This document shows positions 12,786 through 25,569 of a DNA stretch of 64,000 nt, piece by piece. This DNA is from Salminus brasiliensis (Eukaryota > Chordata > Actinopteri > Characiformes > Bryconidae). A program made the translations under genes and the position numbers. Numbering within the stretch: position 1 is the first letter of the stretch; each line of letters begins with the position of its first letter. The stretch is taken from the NCBI RefSeq assembly GCF_030463535.1, contig NC_132891.1, positions 10,342,949 through 10,406,948 of the forward strand, given 5' to 3'. The notes below the pieces were generated by a model, which was not told the origin of the DNA, did no database searches, and was given only the letters and a program-made list of their open reading frames with translations.

Positions 12786-13140
12786 TTTGCTTAGATTGAA
12801 CTACACTGTCTTGTTTAATTGCACTTTAAGTAGTCACGCTCTTGGTCTCTCATGCTGTGTGGTCCATGAAACCCTAGCCCTATTTGTACTAACACCTGGG
12901 GTCTGGAGGTACTTTGTTCCACTGTGTACTTGCGCATGGTTGGGAAGACAAAGTTCACTCTTGACTCTTGATTGGCTGTGTATGAGAGAGCGTGCGGAAG
13001 GTCCACCTACTTTTACATTACATTTTCTTAGTGCTATTTAGCTACTATTGAAAATGTATTTCCCTTAGGTATTGGTCCTGAAATGCAGTTGAGTTCAAAT
13101 TACAATAATTAATTACAATCAAAATTAAAATAATCACCTC

Positions 13141-13803
13141 ACATGTTTAAGGTAGTAGTAACTTCAGGCTCCTGGCGTTGCACAAGGATGATCTGGCTAT
13201 AAATACATGTAGGGTATGCGATGGGATTCATAGATTTAGAAGAGGTGGTACAGTGCCTGTGGTTGCCTCATCAGATGTGTGGAAAATGGGTCGCAAAGCA
13301 GATGTTAATGATTGGCTAAGATGTGTGATTGCATTTAGGTGTGAGACGACAGCGTGAAGGAATTAGCTGAATTTGTTGTTCCCGTCATTTTTGAGCAGAA
13401 GTGACTAAAGGCCTCCTGCTCCACACTGTTAATGATATGCAGTTCCCTGCGGAGTCTTCTTCGGAAGTTGGTGGTAAAGGACCTGCATTGACTTCTAGAA
13501 GCAATTCTTGCCCGATTTTTTCACATTTTTTCAAATCGATTTTTCGTCTGTCTGAGAATTTTCTGCAGAATGGGATTTTTGCTACTGCTGGTAGACCCGT
13601 ATGACCGTACCCTTTGATACACCTGCAAATTTAGCTACATCTTTCATACTATGGCTACGAAAAAGACATTCACTGCACTGTAACACCTCTTCTCAATCTA
13701 TAAATCCTGTCGCTCACCCCCAGGTGTTTATAGCCTGATCATCCTTGTACAATGCCATCTGCAGGAGCCTGAAGTTACAACTACCTTGAACATGCAAGGT
13801 GAC
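13141..13803. mobile_element. Foldback Tc1/mariner-like element with about 70-bp inverted ends
   Basis: The left arm 13141-13205 (AAGGTAGTAGTAACTTCAGG, then CTCCTGG, then ACAAGGATGATCTGGCTATA) is the reverse complement, with few changes, of the right arm 13722-13803. Minus-strand translation of about 13600-13690 gives SMKDVAKFAGVSKGTV, like a transposase helix-turn-helix. It ends 145 bp before the first coding exon of arhgef19. Confidence 0.65.
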
Positions 13804-13968
13804 CATTTCTTGTCCAGGGAGCTTATTTCTGTTATCATCCATCTTGTATGATCTCACAGCCAAAACAGAGGTTTGTACTGCAGCCTTGATGTGTGCATAA
13901 CAGATACTAGGATTTGATATCCTTTGTCTTCTCTAAATTTTCCTCAGCTCCCATGTGCTGTCTGAGCC

Positions 13969-16900
13969 ATGCTCCCTGGCTATGGATTCTCCCCTCTCCC
14001 TGACTTCCAGCCTCACCTCCACGCCTTCCGTTGCCGAGGGGAGAGCTCTGCCATGTGGATCCCTGGCTCGCCTGAAGCCCAGGTTGCTCTGAGCAACTCC
14101 TGCGAGAGCAGGCCTCTCCTACCCCAGCACATTGCCGTGTGCCAGCAAGAGACGCTAGCCTTCATTGACCTCCAGCAGCCCAATACAAATGGCTTTCGCG
14201 CCTCGTCTTCGCTGGGGAGGCGCAGTTCCTCGCCCTGTTTTCCGGGCCCTCCTCAAAATGAGCCCTTGATTGACTGTTTCCAGAACGGAGGCACGGTTGA
14301 AGACACAGACCTGAACACAAATCTGAATCACGAAAGCCACCAAGACGTGGAGGACGTTCAGAATAATGCCAGGGAACTTTGCATGGACTCACTTAAGACA
14401 GACTCTGAGAATCTCTTGTCCCAGACTCGGGTTGTCAGCCCCAGAGACTTGTTCCTTCCCTTGTCCCCCATGTTTGTGGACTCTCAGCAGCCCAGCTCTC
14501 CTTCCTCCCCTGTAGGTTCAGATCTTCAGAGCCCTGATCTCTTTCGTTTACAGAGACGAACCTCACAGGGACCTTCGAAGGAGAAGTCTATACGTAAGTG
14601 CCACCTTCTCTTAGCTGCTATGTGCCACATTCTTTCCTAGATTATAGCATCATAAGAGCAAACAGCAGTTACACTAATGTCACATTTAAGGTCTAGTGCA
14701 GTGGTTCCCAACCCTGGTTATGTTACCCTCCATATGTACGTTTTCCATGCTTGATCACGTCTGGAGCAACTAATCAGCTAAGTAACAAGCCCCTCCAGAT
14801 GAGTTAAAGTGGATGTGTTAGGCCCCCCTCCACACGTATGTGGATACGTCTGTGCTTTAATAACTCCTTACTCTCTATATAGTCAACCTCATAAAACTAC
14901 AACGCCTACACTCAGATAGCGCTGGATTTCAGATTTTGACATATGAATAAATGTAAATACTGTTCTATTATAAATATATAACACTGTTTAAATGTAGAAT
15001 TTATTTATTATTTGTGGTGTTTTAATGTCTTTCCTTATGAGGAACCTGGAATCTGCCCATATAGGGCTAGCATGCTCATGCAGGCATTTTTGCCACTGTG
15101 TGGTTGGAAATATTTGTGTGGCTGTAACCTTAGACTATGTGAAAGGTATTCCAAGAACAGATTTGGGAACCTCTGGTCTAATGAAGGGTTTTTTTTACCA
15201 GCCTTGGTGACCCACGTTTCAGCATCTGCCCCAGCATCCTTTTAGAGCAGGGACTAGACTTGGGCAGGGAGACTGTGACTAGACTGTGTACATTGCTAGA
15301 ACTTAGAACCCCTGCTCCTCATGCATGCAATTAACATGAGCTTAAGGCATGTAAACAAGTAGACAAAACAAAGCTTTAGTTTAGATGTTTCCTACCGTGC
15401 ATATTATATATTCCAAATGACTGTACTAAACTGAAGGACTTGATGAAGGATATAATTGTCAGTCACCAATGCTGCACCTTGTGTGTCTCTTGACAGGTCG
15501 CAAAATGAGGGTGTACTCACCCGACAGTCCGAGTGACGAGTCTCTGAGCAGCCCGGGACTGGACTGTGACTGCCTGTTCCCTGGATCCTTTGAGTCCTTT
15601 GTAGAAGGGGAGCTGGGCATGGTGGGCTCTACCATCCCCACATCCCAGAGCTCTAGCCCCCTCCTAGATTTAGATGAGGACCTTGTACTTACCTCCATCC
15701 CTACACCTCCACCACCTTCCACTTTCCCCCCTCAGGGACTCACAGGCATGGAAGAGACAAATGAGGGAGAGAGAGTGGAGGTGAACCCGGGGGGCAGTGG
15801 GGCTCCAGAAGGCTCGGCCTTGCTGGCTGGGACCTCCCTGCCACTAGCAAACCCCCTCCCCCTGCCTCGGTCCCGCTCGGCAGACCATGAGCGCCGGCGC
15901 TTCTCTGCCTCCGAGCTCATCTCTCGTCTGCAGCTCTCACAGAGGAAGAACTCTTTCACCCTCAGGCTGGGCAAGTCACTGTCCGCCCGTGTGGCCTCCC
16001 GAGACCGCCAGCCATCTGGGAACCTCACTGTTGACTGTGAGTTCTTTACCTGCACCTCTGCTGTTAAACTCACTTTAGAATTTGGCCAACTCTGGTCCTG
16101 GAGATCTACCACTCTGGAGGGTTTGATTCCAACATACCTTTGTCTAATAGTCAGATGCTCATGAAGACTTCTGATTAGCTGGACGCCCCTGACCTAATGG
16201 AAGGCCCTCACTTGCTGTTTTAACACGAATTGCCCAGTACAATTTTTTTGCTGTATCCCATCTCCGAGCACACGTATGCCAGGCATTCAGTTCTTGAGTA
16301 GTTTAAGTGTGTTAGGGCCGCAAAAATGTAGACTGTCAGGGGGTCCCTGAGGACTAGCTTGAAAAACTCACTTATCACTTGTCTTTGGGTGCACTGAGCT
16401 TGCCTCAGTGCTTGTCATTCTGACACACAGATGCTACATTTTTAGGCTAACCCTTCTTGCCCTGCTTATCTGTTTGTAGACAAACCCAGCACCAGACAGC
16501 GCCTTTCGGGGGGATCCAGCGACAGTGCGCCACACAGCCCGGTGGGAATTGCACCACCGCTGCCCTCTGCTGACAGCACTTTGCCACTGCACAGGAGAAG
16601 CTCCAAGCTCAGGTGATGACAAAGACCCTTTGTTGACAGCAAATACTACCTCAAACAGCAGTTTGGGAACCATAATACCACTTAACATTTCATTCTTTTA
16701 AATGCTGTTTTTCCTTTTCCACAGCATGAGGAAAGATTCCATTGATGAGGATGGAGACGTTCCTCCCAGAAGTTCCAAGCGCTTGTCACGCTTTCTGCCC
16801 AGCTGTAAGTGTGACTTGCAAACCACATTTCTGGATGCATATACACATTTCCTTCATTGGCTTGTTCTTTCCTCTGTCTGTCAGTGGTCCTGTATCAAGA

Positions 16901-19900
16901 GTACAGCGATGTGGCCATTAACAGAGAAATCCAGAGGCAGCAAGGGGCGGAACCTGGAACTGATGAGGACAGGGGAGGAGACTACGCCTCCCCCAGCAAC
17001 CTCTCCCCCTCCAGCTCTTTCCGCTCCTCGCGGGGTTCAGCCTTCTCCCTCTGGCAGGATATTCCTGATGTGCGAAGCAGTGGGGAGCTGGACAACTTCA
17101 GTAATGAGGAACGCAAACTACAGGAGGTGACACTACAGCTATACTCCTGTTCGATTTGTCACATGCACTGCTCATCAAAAGTTTTCAAATATGTTTCAAA
17201 TATGTTTTAATCACTTAAAGCAGTATTATGTGAGAATTGGTATTTTTTGCTTCTGGGCTCCCCCTACAGATAGGGAGGGTAATGGGGGAGAGAGCCCCAT
17301 TAGAGGCATGCGTAGACATGTAAGCAGCTTACACTAAACTTACACATGCAATTCAGGACAGGCTGAGATATTTTACATAAATATTACAGTACTTCTCCAC
17401 CAAAGTTACATAGTGCAGTAGCAGAGATGCCATTCTCCCCGTTACTAAGTTATTATTAAGTCAGTTAACCAATAGCAACAATGAATGGAAACAGCATAAA
17501 TTCCATAAATTATTTGTGACAGAATGTGACCGTCTGTACCTTAGGAATAGCCCTCACCACTGTACACTCAAACCTTTTTAGATGTTTAGACCATTTAAAC
17601 ACTATGTAGCATTTTTCTATGTAGCATGTAGCTCCACTGACTTGTGATAAGGAGAATAGCATTGCTATCATTGCTACCCCGGGCTCGACACGCCAGAAAC
17701 TGCACTTTGTAACTCTTGTAACAACTTTGAACTCTGCTGTGCATCAGTCCACAGACTTCTGCCACTTTTAGTACTGGTTCTGTATTCCTTAGCCTGTCCC
17801 AAAATGCAAGTCCTTCTTGCTCAAAGCATGAATTCCACTTCCCAACTGTAGAGGGAGCCAGAAACAAGAAATGCCAATTCTTGCATAATGCTGCTTTAAC
17901 AATAATATGTAATTTGTAATATACAAAACAATGTTAAAGCTTATTTTTAATGAAGAAATTAAGTTGTGCAAAACATGGATGGCTGTTCTGCGTTAGCAGT
18001 GCCTTTTAAGGTATTTATTCTAAATGTATTGAAAAGTAACAGTGAGGAAATTCAAAATATCACAGGTCTCCAAACCTTTGATTGCCAGTGTCTGTACCTG
18101 TTGATGTCTGTTTGCTTCCCATGCTAAGAAAATGTATTTATTGTATCTTGCCCTTTAGGCTAAGTTTGAGTTGGTGACATCTGAGGCCTCGTACATTCGC
18201 AGCTTGACCATTGCAGTGGACCACTTTATGATGTCTGCGGAGCTGACGGAGTGCCTGGGGGCTCAGGAGAGACAGTGGCTTTTCTCTAAACTGCCTGATG
18301 TCAAGGACGTCAGTGAGAAGTATGAAGCAAGGGAAAATAGAGTAACTTCTTTAGTGGTTCTAAAATGTCCATTTCCTTTTCTATCCGTTTTGGTCACTTG
18401 TTGCCTCCTTCTCCTTTCTCTCGGGTCTGTTTCCCTTTGGGCTCTGCCTTTGTTCTCAAGGTTTCTGCAGGATCTGGAGCACCGGTTAGAGGCAGACATC
18501 TTGCGCTTTGACGTGTGTGACATTGTCCTGGAACACTGTCCAGCACTGCGGAGGGTCTACCTTCCTTACGTTACCAACCAGGCTTACCAGGAGCAGACCT
18601 ACCAGCGGCTCCTGTGAGCACTCTTTCTCTGTGTGTAGATTTTGTTTTTAACCATTATGCACAGTGTCATTCGGCAGAAGAAGGACACTTTAACTTAGAG
18701 ACATCCAGTACTAGGCCAACATCACTGGTGCCTGCCCATGTATCCACATTGTGTTCCATCTTTTCTTTTTTTTTTTTCTTTTTTTTTGCTTCAGGCAGGA
18801 GAATCCCCGCTTCCCTGGAATCCTGGCCCGTCTGGAAGAGGACCCCATTTGCCAGCGGCTCCCTCTAACCTCATTTCTTATCCTGCCTTTTCAGAGGATC
18901 ACGCGGCTCAAAATGTTGGTGGAGGTGGGCACCATATCCCCTAATACCTACAATCATCCCTCAGTTCTAAATCCAGGATATTATACAGGAATGCTGGAGA
19001 TCCAGGCTGTAGATTTACCAAATACTTTAAAAAATAAAAAAACAGAACTGAGAGAATTTCCTTTATCAGACATAAAAAAGAATAATTATTACTGACTGGT
19101 TAATAAAACTAAAGGAGTTGATAAAAAATATATTTAGTGAATGATTTTAAATAAATTGGCATGCATAGGTCTGTAGTTTGCATGACAATGTAAATTTTTA
19201 ATATTTAGTTGTTACAATATAGTTTATTCTGCCAGTATCTCTTATAGTTAGTTAGTAGACATCATTTATATGCATTTACAAAAATACATATTTTAGATAC
19301 AAGTCTTATTTTTATTTTTTTTATTTTTTTAATCCCTGAATTATTTTAAAGTTGTTTTAACCTTTTTAAAATAAAATTATATATAAATACATATAAAATA
19401 TATATACACATTTTTTAAATGACTTGTTACAGAACATCCTCAAGAGGACAACTCCTGGTTCACGAGACGAGGACACTGCCACCAAAGCTTTTAATGAGCT
19501 GAAAAAGGTAAAAAAATCTACAAAAATGGAAGTTGAAAATTGAGTGAATATTTAGTGAATAAACCTCTTCGTATGTCCTGGAACAGATTATAAAAGAATG
19601 TAACTCCAGTGTACAGTCCATGAAGAGGATGGAGGAGCTAATTCATCTCAACAAGAAAATACACTTTGAGGGCAAGGTAATATGGAATATATGCTTGGTT
19701 TGTACCAAACCGGACTGAACAGTTATTTGCACTCTGCCTATTTTGCACTATGACTATTTGCACACCTGTACAGATGTCCTTTTCTTTTCTGTAAATATAT
19801 TTTTCAGCTCTTTATTACCTTTATTACCTTTAGTACTTTCTACTTTTTTTAATTTATCCCCTACCCTATTTATTGTTTAGTGTCATTTTCCTTTAGTTTA

Positions 19901-22900
19901 AGACTGTGTTCTGTGTTTCTTTGTTACTTGTCATGCGTGTTGCTCTCACCAAGACAAATTCCTTGTATGGGTAACATACTTGGTGAAATAAAGAGATTCT
20001 GATTCTGATTCTGATTCTGATTCTGATTTGTTTCAGATTCAAATAAATAAACAACCTTATCATGGACATATCTGTCGTTTTCTCACACCATTTCTTTTTT
20101 TTCTAGATTTTCCCTCTCATCTCTCAATCTCGCTGGCTGGTGAAGCACGGCGAGCTGTTGGAGGTGGACACGCAAACCATGAGCATATCCGGGTCAAAAC
20201 TGAAACTGCCTACGCGGCCAGTGTATCTGCACCTGTTTAATGACTGCCTCCTGCTCTCCAGGAGAAAGGAGTGAGTGTATAATGAAAACGAGGGAGCGGG
20301 AGCAGGGGCAGAGCATGGGAAAGTTACTGGAGGAGAAGAGTAATTTATGTTTGGTTCTGCCTGAACCTGCGGTGTTGTTTTTTCTTCACACTGCTGGAGG
20401 GTTAGTAAAAGGCTGAGGCATTAAATGCTAATTGCAAACCTGCTTACACGGTCTGAGTCCTGACAGCAGCCGTGATAACAGGGCACAGTATATAAATCAA
20501 GCTGGCTGCTAACAAAGTGCTGTTGTTTCTGTCTCACTGCAGCACGTGGAAGTTCATGGTGTTTGTGCATGCAAAGATTGGTGAGCTGAAGGTGAAGGAC
20601 TTGAGTCAGAAGCTTCAGGGCATCTCAGGCTTCATCTTTCATCTGCAGCTGTGTGAAGGCCAGCAGCTCAAGCATCAGATCCTGCTCAAGTCACAGACAG
20701 AGTGAGGCCTATGTTCCATCAAACTCACAGCCAAGCTATGGTTCCTTGAGTCCTGGGGTTTTGGGAGCTAATAATGTGATGATTCACCGTGTGCCACAAC
20801 ACAGGTTCTCTTAAAATAGCATTAATTAAATACTTCTATTGTTTGTGTCTAAATCATCCATGAGCTAGTTGGTAAATCAAGCTTCTGCTGAACCCAGCTG
20901 GGAGAACGTCAAAAATGTCTTGTCTGTCAAGAAAGTACTTCAAAAGAACATGATTATAGTGTACCTCCCAGTCTAGCTTCAGCTAATCACACAATGGTAC
21001 AAACGGAGTCTCTGTTTTTGATGTTCATGGTGACTTTCTTTAGGTTCCCCGCCGCTCTATATTTCCATCCAAAGGATTTTCTATGGCCAATCTATTAACG
21101 CTTAATAGCCCTGGTAGATCACCAGACCTAAAATGGAAACAAATTTCATTAGATCACATTGTGGACATTAAAATATTACAATTTAATCTGGCCAAAGTAT
21201 ATCAAGATACAATTCAGCAAAAAACATGTGAAACCTGTCTAAAGCCACATGCACTGTTGGAACAGCTGCTCATTCATTGTTTTTCCTGGAATCAGGGGCA
21301 TCAAAAAAGAGTTTTTCCTCTTTTTGTTGGAGTAACTGTCTCTGCTGTCCAGGGAAGGCTTTCTAATATATTTTGTAACACTGCTGTGAGAATCCGATTG
21401 CATTTGGTAACGAGAACATTAGTGAGATCAGGACGTTGGAGGATCACCACCCCATCTCATCCCCAACTCCCCAGCTCATGCCGAAAGTATTGATGGAGCA
21501 CCACCCTCATTCCAGAGAACACCTCTCTACCCATGCCTGGCATTAGGCATGATGCAAATAGTCATGTTTGTCTGCTCCAGAAGCCCTATTCTTTTGCCAG
21601 TACTTCACCACAGGGACTAGACAAGCTGTGTGTGTGTATTTGCACATTTGGGTGCAACTTAAAGTAGCTGAATGCATTCATTAGAAGGGGTGTCCACAAA
21701 CATTTGGACATAGTGTACAAATGTGATTTGAATCCAGTTGGAAAATGTAGGATTTCATGTGACTTTTTGCCTTCCTGTCCAAATCCTGTCCAAATATTAA
21801 ACTACCTGTACAAACAAAGCCAAATGTAAACCTTGTAACATTTTTTCTGAACAGGAGTGGCAAACAGAGATGGATCACAGCCATGTTTCCTCCTGACCCA
21901 AAGACAACCATTGAACAGACCAGCGAGAACGAAGGTGAGGCCATTTTCTGGATGTGGGTTGTCTTTACTGGCGAATGAAGACTGTGAGTGTGAGGTTAAC
22001 ATCTTGGGGCTGTGTTGTGTTCATGCAGATCTGTCTCAGGTTCAGTGCATTAAGAGCTATCAGGCCCAGGAGCATGATGAACTCACGCTGGAGAAGGCTG
22101 ACATACTTCAGGCTAAAACCATTACAAGTGATGGTAAGCCACAGTGGATCAAACTCTTTGTGGTTATTCAAGTGTACTTACCTTACCATTCAAACAGCAG
22201 TGTTTTAAATGTATGTTATGTATGAGAGAGGACAATTCCTCCCAGTGAAAGCCAGTAGAGAGGACATTAGCCTCTCGGCCAAGCAGTCAAAGCCAGTAGT
22301 AAAGACGATAGCTTCCCAGCCAAGCAGTGGAAGCCAGTAGCAAGGACGTGAGCCTCCCACCCAAGCAGTGAAAGCCAGTAGTAAGGACAATAGCTTCCCT
22401 CCCAAGCAGTGAAAGCCAGTAGTAAGGACGATAGCTTCCCGCCAAAGCAGTGGAAGCCAGTAGCGAGGACCTTAGCCTTCCATCCCAGCAGTGGAAGCCA
22501 GAAGCAAGGATGTTAGCTTCCCGCCAAAGCAGTGGAAGCCAATATTAAGGACGATAGGTTTCCAGCCAAACAGTGGAAGCCAGTAGCAAGGACGTGAGCC
22601 GCCCACCCAAGCAGTGGAAGCCAGTAGTGAGGACGTGAGCCTCCCACCCAAGCAGTGGAAGCCAGTAGTAAGGATGATAGCTTCCCAGCCAAGCAGTGGA
22701 AGCCAGTAGCAAGGACGTGAGCCTCCCACCCAAGCAGTGGAAGCCAGTAGTGAGGATGATAGCTTCCCAGCCAAGCAGTGGAAGCCAGTAGTGAGGACAT
22801 GAACCTCCCACCCAAGCAGTGGAAGCCAGTAGTAAGGATGATAGCTTCCCAGCCAAGCAGTGGAAGCCAGTAGTGAGGACGTTTGCTTCCTGGCCAAGCA

Positions 22901-23609
22901 GTGGAAACCAGTAGAGAGGATGCTAGCCTTCTGCCTGAGCAGTGGAAGCCAGTAGAGAGGACATTGGCCTCCTGAATAAGCAAGGAAAGCCAGTACGGAG
23001 GACACTAGCCTCCCAGCCACAAAACGAGAGTCACCAAAGAGACTTCTCCTAGTGACTCTAAACTTGAGAAGCAGAGCTTTGGATGTAATTGGTGCACTTA
23101 TGTGTAAAGAAAACATGTTTGGCTTGACTTGCGTCAGTCAGTCATGCATCTGATACCAGTGTGTGGGGAATATTTTAAAAGATTTACAGAAGTTGATGTC
23201 AAGATTCTTCACATTCGCATCTCTTTTACAAAAATAGATCTTTATGAAATCAAAAATGCTTCTTCTATGGCATCACCACCCTGTGTAGCACCTTTATTAT
23301 AAAGACTGTAGATGTTTTGTAACAACAGCATCAATATATTACATTAAAAATATAGTTTAAAAACGTTCTGCATGCTTATTGTAGGATTTTACACTAAATT
23401 CAGAAAGCCACGCCTCACATGAAAATAACACTGTTGTTGCTTGACCCTCAGGATGGGTGGAGGGAATCCGGTTGTCTGACGGAGAGAGGGGCTGGTTCCC
23501 CAAAACGTACGTGGAGGAAATCACAAGCCGCAGCGCTCGCTTGCGCAACCTCCGTGAGAACATTCGCATCAAGTGTGTCACCCAGAAACTAGAGGGCGAG
23601 TCTCAGTGA
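13969..23609 (+). CDS. arhgef19: Rho guanine nucleotide exchange factor 19 (WGEF), DH-PH-SH3, complete
   Basis: Fifteen coding exons join in phase: 13969-14593, 15497-16036, 16480-16612, 16725-16804, 16885-17126, 18159-18319, 18461-18613, 18795-18924, 19433-19507, 19587-19676, 20107-20270, 20543-20701, 21855-21934, 22029-22133 and 23452-23609. The total is 2895 nt, giving 964 aa (human about 802). The N-terminal half is Ser/Pro-rich and disordered, with conserved islands [26 protein letters not shown] and [13 protein letters not shown]. The DH domain is about 541-730 ([33 protein letters not shown]), PH about 755-875 and SH3 about 885-945 (ERGWFP), followed by [15 protein letters not shown]. 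These match my memory of human ARHGEF19 closely, better than other ephexin members. Known role of the family: exchange on RhoA-type GTPases at the cytoplasmic face, downstream of non-canonical Wnt signalling. The first exon opens after an acceptor at 13947, so a 5' noncoding exon must lie upstream. The donor after 18924 (gtgggc) is weak. No frameshifts are seen. Confidence 0.93.
14690..14830. repeat. Foldback-type repeat, GGTTCCCAACCCTGGT family
   Basis: Intronic. Begins CAGTGGTTCCCAACCCTGGT and includes AACTAATCAGCTAAGTAAC. Related sequences lie at 28050-28230, 32110-32200, 44926-45113 (complete, with both arms) and 46755-46920. Confidence 0.5.
17214..17900. mobile_element. Foldback MITE, about 50-bp inverted ends, copy A
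   Basis: The left end TTAAAGCAGTATTATGTGAG with GGGCTCCCCCTACAG is mirrored by the right end: CTGTAGAGGGAGCCAGAAAC, then TGCATAATGCTGCTTTAA. It lies wholly in the arhgef19 intron just before the DH domain. A second member is at 40906-41548. Confidence 0.7.
19690..20032 (+). repeat. Non-LTR retroposon 3' tail with (GATTCT)n
   Basis: Carries ACCAAGACAAATTCCTTGTA, then GGTGAAATAAAGA, and ends in about five GATTCT units. This is the usual look of a fish LINE 3' end. It is in an arhgef19 intron, in sense orientation. Confidence 0.5.
21255..21718 (+). mobile_element. MITE, CACTATATGGACAAAAGT family, copy 3
   Basis: Family core blocks are present: TTTTTGTTGGAGTAACTGTC, GGAGGATCACCACC, GACAAGCTGTGTGTGTG. 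The right end is GGGGTGTCCACAAACATTTG, then GACATAGTGTAC. The left terminal repeat is missing. It accounts for the 136-aa open frame at 21083-21493. Confidence 0.7.
22246..23019. repeat. 41-bp minisatellite, about 19 units
   Basis: Unit AAGCAGTGGAAGCCAGTAGT with AAGGACGATAGCTTCCCAGC follow-on, exact 41-bp spacing between successive AAGCC anchors (22331, 22372, 22413, 22454). It lies in the last arhgef19 intron, which splits the SH3 domain. Long antisense open frames across it (22472-23116) arise because all three frames of the unit lack stops. Confidence 0.9.
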
Positions 23610-24387
23610 GGGCGTGTCCTGCCATATGGTGCGCCCTTTTATTTAAGATCTTGCTTTATTAAAAAAAGAGAGAATTTATTTGATGTTAGAGTTATAGTCA
23701 CCATCTCAACATCTGTTTAAGAAGACAAAAGGTGCGGCGTGGATTTCCACAGTGGTGGTCAGGTATGTGCAATACTGTAGGTGCACTTTGAAACTGATGG
23801 AAAATGGGTAGCATTACAGCAACAGCACCGTTAAGTTTGCTTTCTCCTTTATTTGTTATTAGAATATGTAGATATGTAGCATTTTAGCTGGAGCACTACT
23901 GTCTTACAATCAGAAAAGGGACTTTACAAAACAGAACGGCTTAAAAAAACTGGGCTAAAGCAGGTAACAATGAGGGAAATGGCTTATAAGCAGAGCTTGT
24001 ATTTAGTTTGTGTGTTTGAGTATTACACAATGTTTAAATTTGGGTCCTTTGCACTTCATTATAAAGGAGTACTAAGTAACCAACTCATTTCAATGGTTGT
24101 ACCTGTTGTAAATATTCAGCATTTCAGTGGTAGATTCAACTTCATGTTGAATTATACTAAAATTTAAGCGGCCGCTGTTGCAACCGATTCGTCTGTTGTC
24201 CACTCCTACTTTTACATAAAGTATAGCTACATTTCAATGCCCATTATTTATGATAGTAGGATGTGGATATTTTTGTAACTTCTGTTTGGAGGAAATACAC
24301 TATATAATTATGCTGAGCATGGTCTATAAAAGCACAATAGAGATATATTCCTTTGTGTTGCATTCTTGTAAATGTTTTATCTCTAAA

Positions 24388-24393
24388 AATAAA
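24388..24393 (+). terminator. Poly(A) signal for arhgef19
   Basis: AATAAA lies about 780 bp after the arhgef19 stop codon. The stretch 23610-24387 has no coding signal and is read as the 3' UTR. No earlier AATAAA was noticed in the UTR. Confidence 0.6.
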
Positions 24394-24439
24394 TGCAGAT
24401 ATCGGAAATAACCGCCTCCATTTTTGACTGAAAAAAAAG

Positions 24440-24565
24440 AGACCACCTTAACTTTCAATGGAAGTCATTTTAAAGAGTCATTTTTTTCCAGTTCAGTTTG
24501 GAGCTTTTCTATTGTGCCATTCATCATGAAATTGTGAACACAATGTAAAGAACAACTGCCAGACT
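24440..24565. repeat. Dispersed repeat, GAGCATTTCTATTGGTCCAT family
   Basis: A TCAATGGAAGTCATTTTAAA block, then CTTTTCTATTGTGCCATTCA. Related copies occur at about 51120-51290, 52560-52815, 55195-55300, 57720-57915 and 63040-63190. Confidence 0.45.
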
Positions 24566-24569
24566 TACA

Positions 24570-25085
24570 CTACATGTCCAAAGGTTTGTGGACACCCCTT
24601 CTAACAAATGCATTCAGCTTCTTTATGTTGCACCCACTGCTGATGCCGATGTGCAAATAAACACACATACAGCTTGCCTAGTCCATGTAGAGAAGTACTG
24701 CCAGTAGAATAGGGGCAGATAAACATAACCCTATGGGCACCATGCCTAATGCCTAGGCATGGGCTAGAGGGGTATAAAGCCCCCTAGCATTGAGCTGTGG
24801 AGCAGTGGAATGTGTTTTCTGTAATGATGGATGGAGCTCCGTCCACTACTGTTGGGATGAGTTAAGGAGTTGAAGATGATGGGGGGTGGGGGGAATCCTC
24901 CAACATCCTAAAACTCTTGCTGCTGAATGCAGTCGAATCCTCACAGCAATGCTTAAAAGTTTAGTAGAACACTCCTCACTGGACAGTAGAGACAGTTACT
25001 CCAACAAAAGCAGAATTGGCTCTTTTTAACTCTTTCAAAAGGAAACAATTGAGCAGGTGTCCCAATACTTTGGTCCATATAGTGT
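24570..25085 (-). mobile_element. MITE, CACTATATGGACAAAAGT family, copy 4
   Basis: Reverse orientation and nearly full length, from CTACATGTCCAAAGGTTTGT to GGTCCATATAGTG. It contains a GGGCACCATGCCTAATGCC block, AGTAGAGACAGTTACTCC and CCAACAAAAGCAG. It occupies most of the 1.5-kb gap between the convergent arhgef19 and tandem-PH genes. Confidence 0.8.
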
Positions 25086-25407
25086 CAATGTCAAAAATTG
25101 GAAAAGACAAAAATGAAGATTTGTGAGGGGCAGTAACGAAAAAACAACAACAACCTATTAATCAAGTTAAAAACCAAAAGCTCCTTCTGCTTTTGTATTT
25201 GTGTATTTTTCTGAAGGGGGCACACTCCATCCATAGAACAGGGTTCATTTTCTCTGCTTGTATACAGGCGCCCCAGCTGTGCTTGCTCTCAGCAACAATG
25301 CCTGCCTCATAAAGACTGCTTTCACTCAAGGCTACCCTAGTCTAGCTCACCTCGTATCTTTGGCCTGGAGGCAAGAGCGAGACTGGGTATGAGGTAAATT
25401 GAATAGC

Positions 25408-25569
25408 TTTATTGTGACAGCTATACCAAGGGCTTCGAGTGGTTTCACTGACTTTCCAACTGTTCTAAATCAGAGCGGTGACGGCTGCAGAATAGGAGCT
25501 GCGGTTAATAAGATAAGAGAGACCTGCTGAGGTGGCTCAGGAATGTGCCTCTAATTAAAGTAATTTATT
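25408..25569 (-). terminator. Candidate poly(A) signals of the tandem-PH gene
   Basis: Two minus-strand AATAAA hexamers lie downstream of the stop codon at 25920: one at 25564-25569 and one at 25408-25413. Either would give a 3' UTR of about 350-510 bp. I cannot tell which is used. Confidence 0.35.

Noticed and set aside
21083..21493. 136-codon open frame as an extra arhgef19 exon
   Set aside because: It overlaps a MITE copy and breaks the PH domain. Direct joining of 20701 to 21855 restores family sequence and phase.
22472..23116. Long antisense open frames (up to 214 codons) over the arhgef19 intron
   Set aside because: They are produced entirely by the 41-bp minisatellite, whose unit lacks stops in all minus-strand frames. 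No splice or start context is seen.
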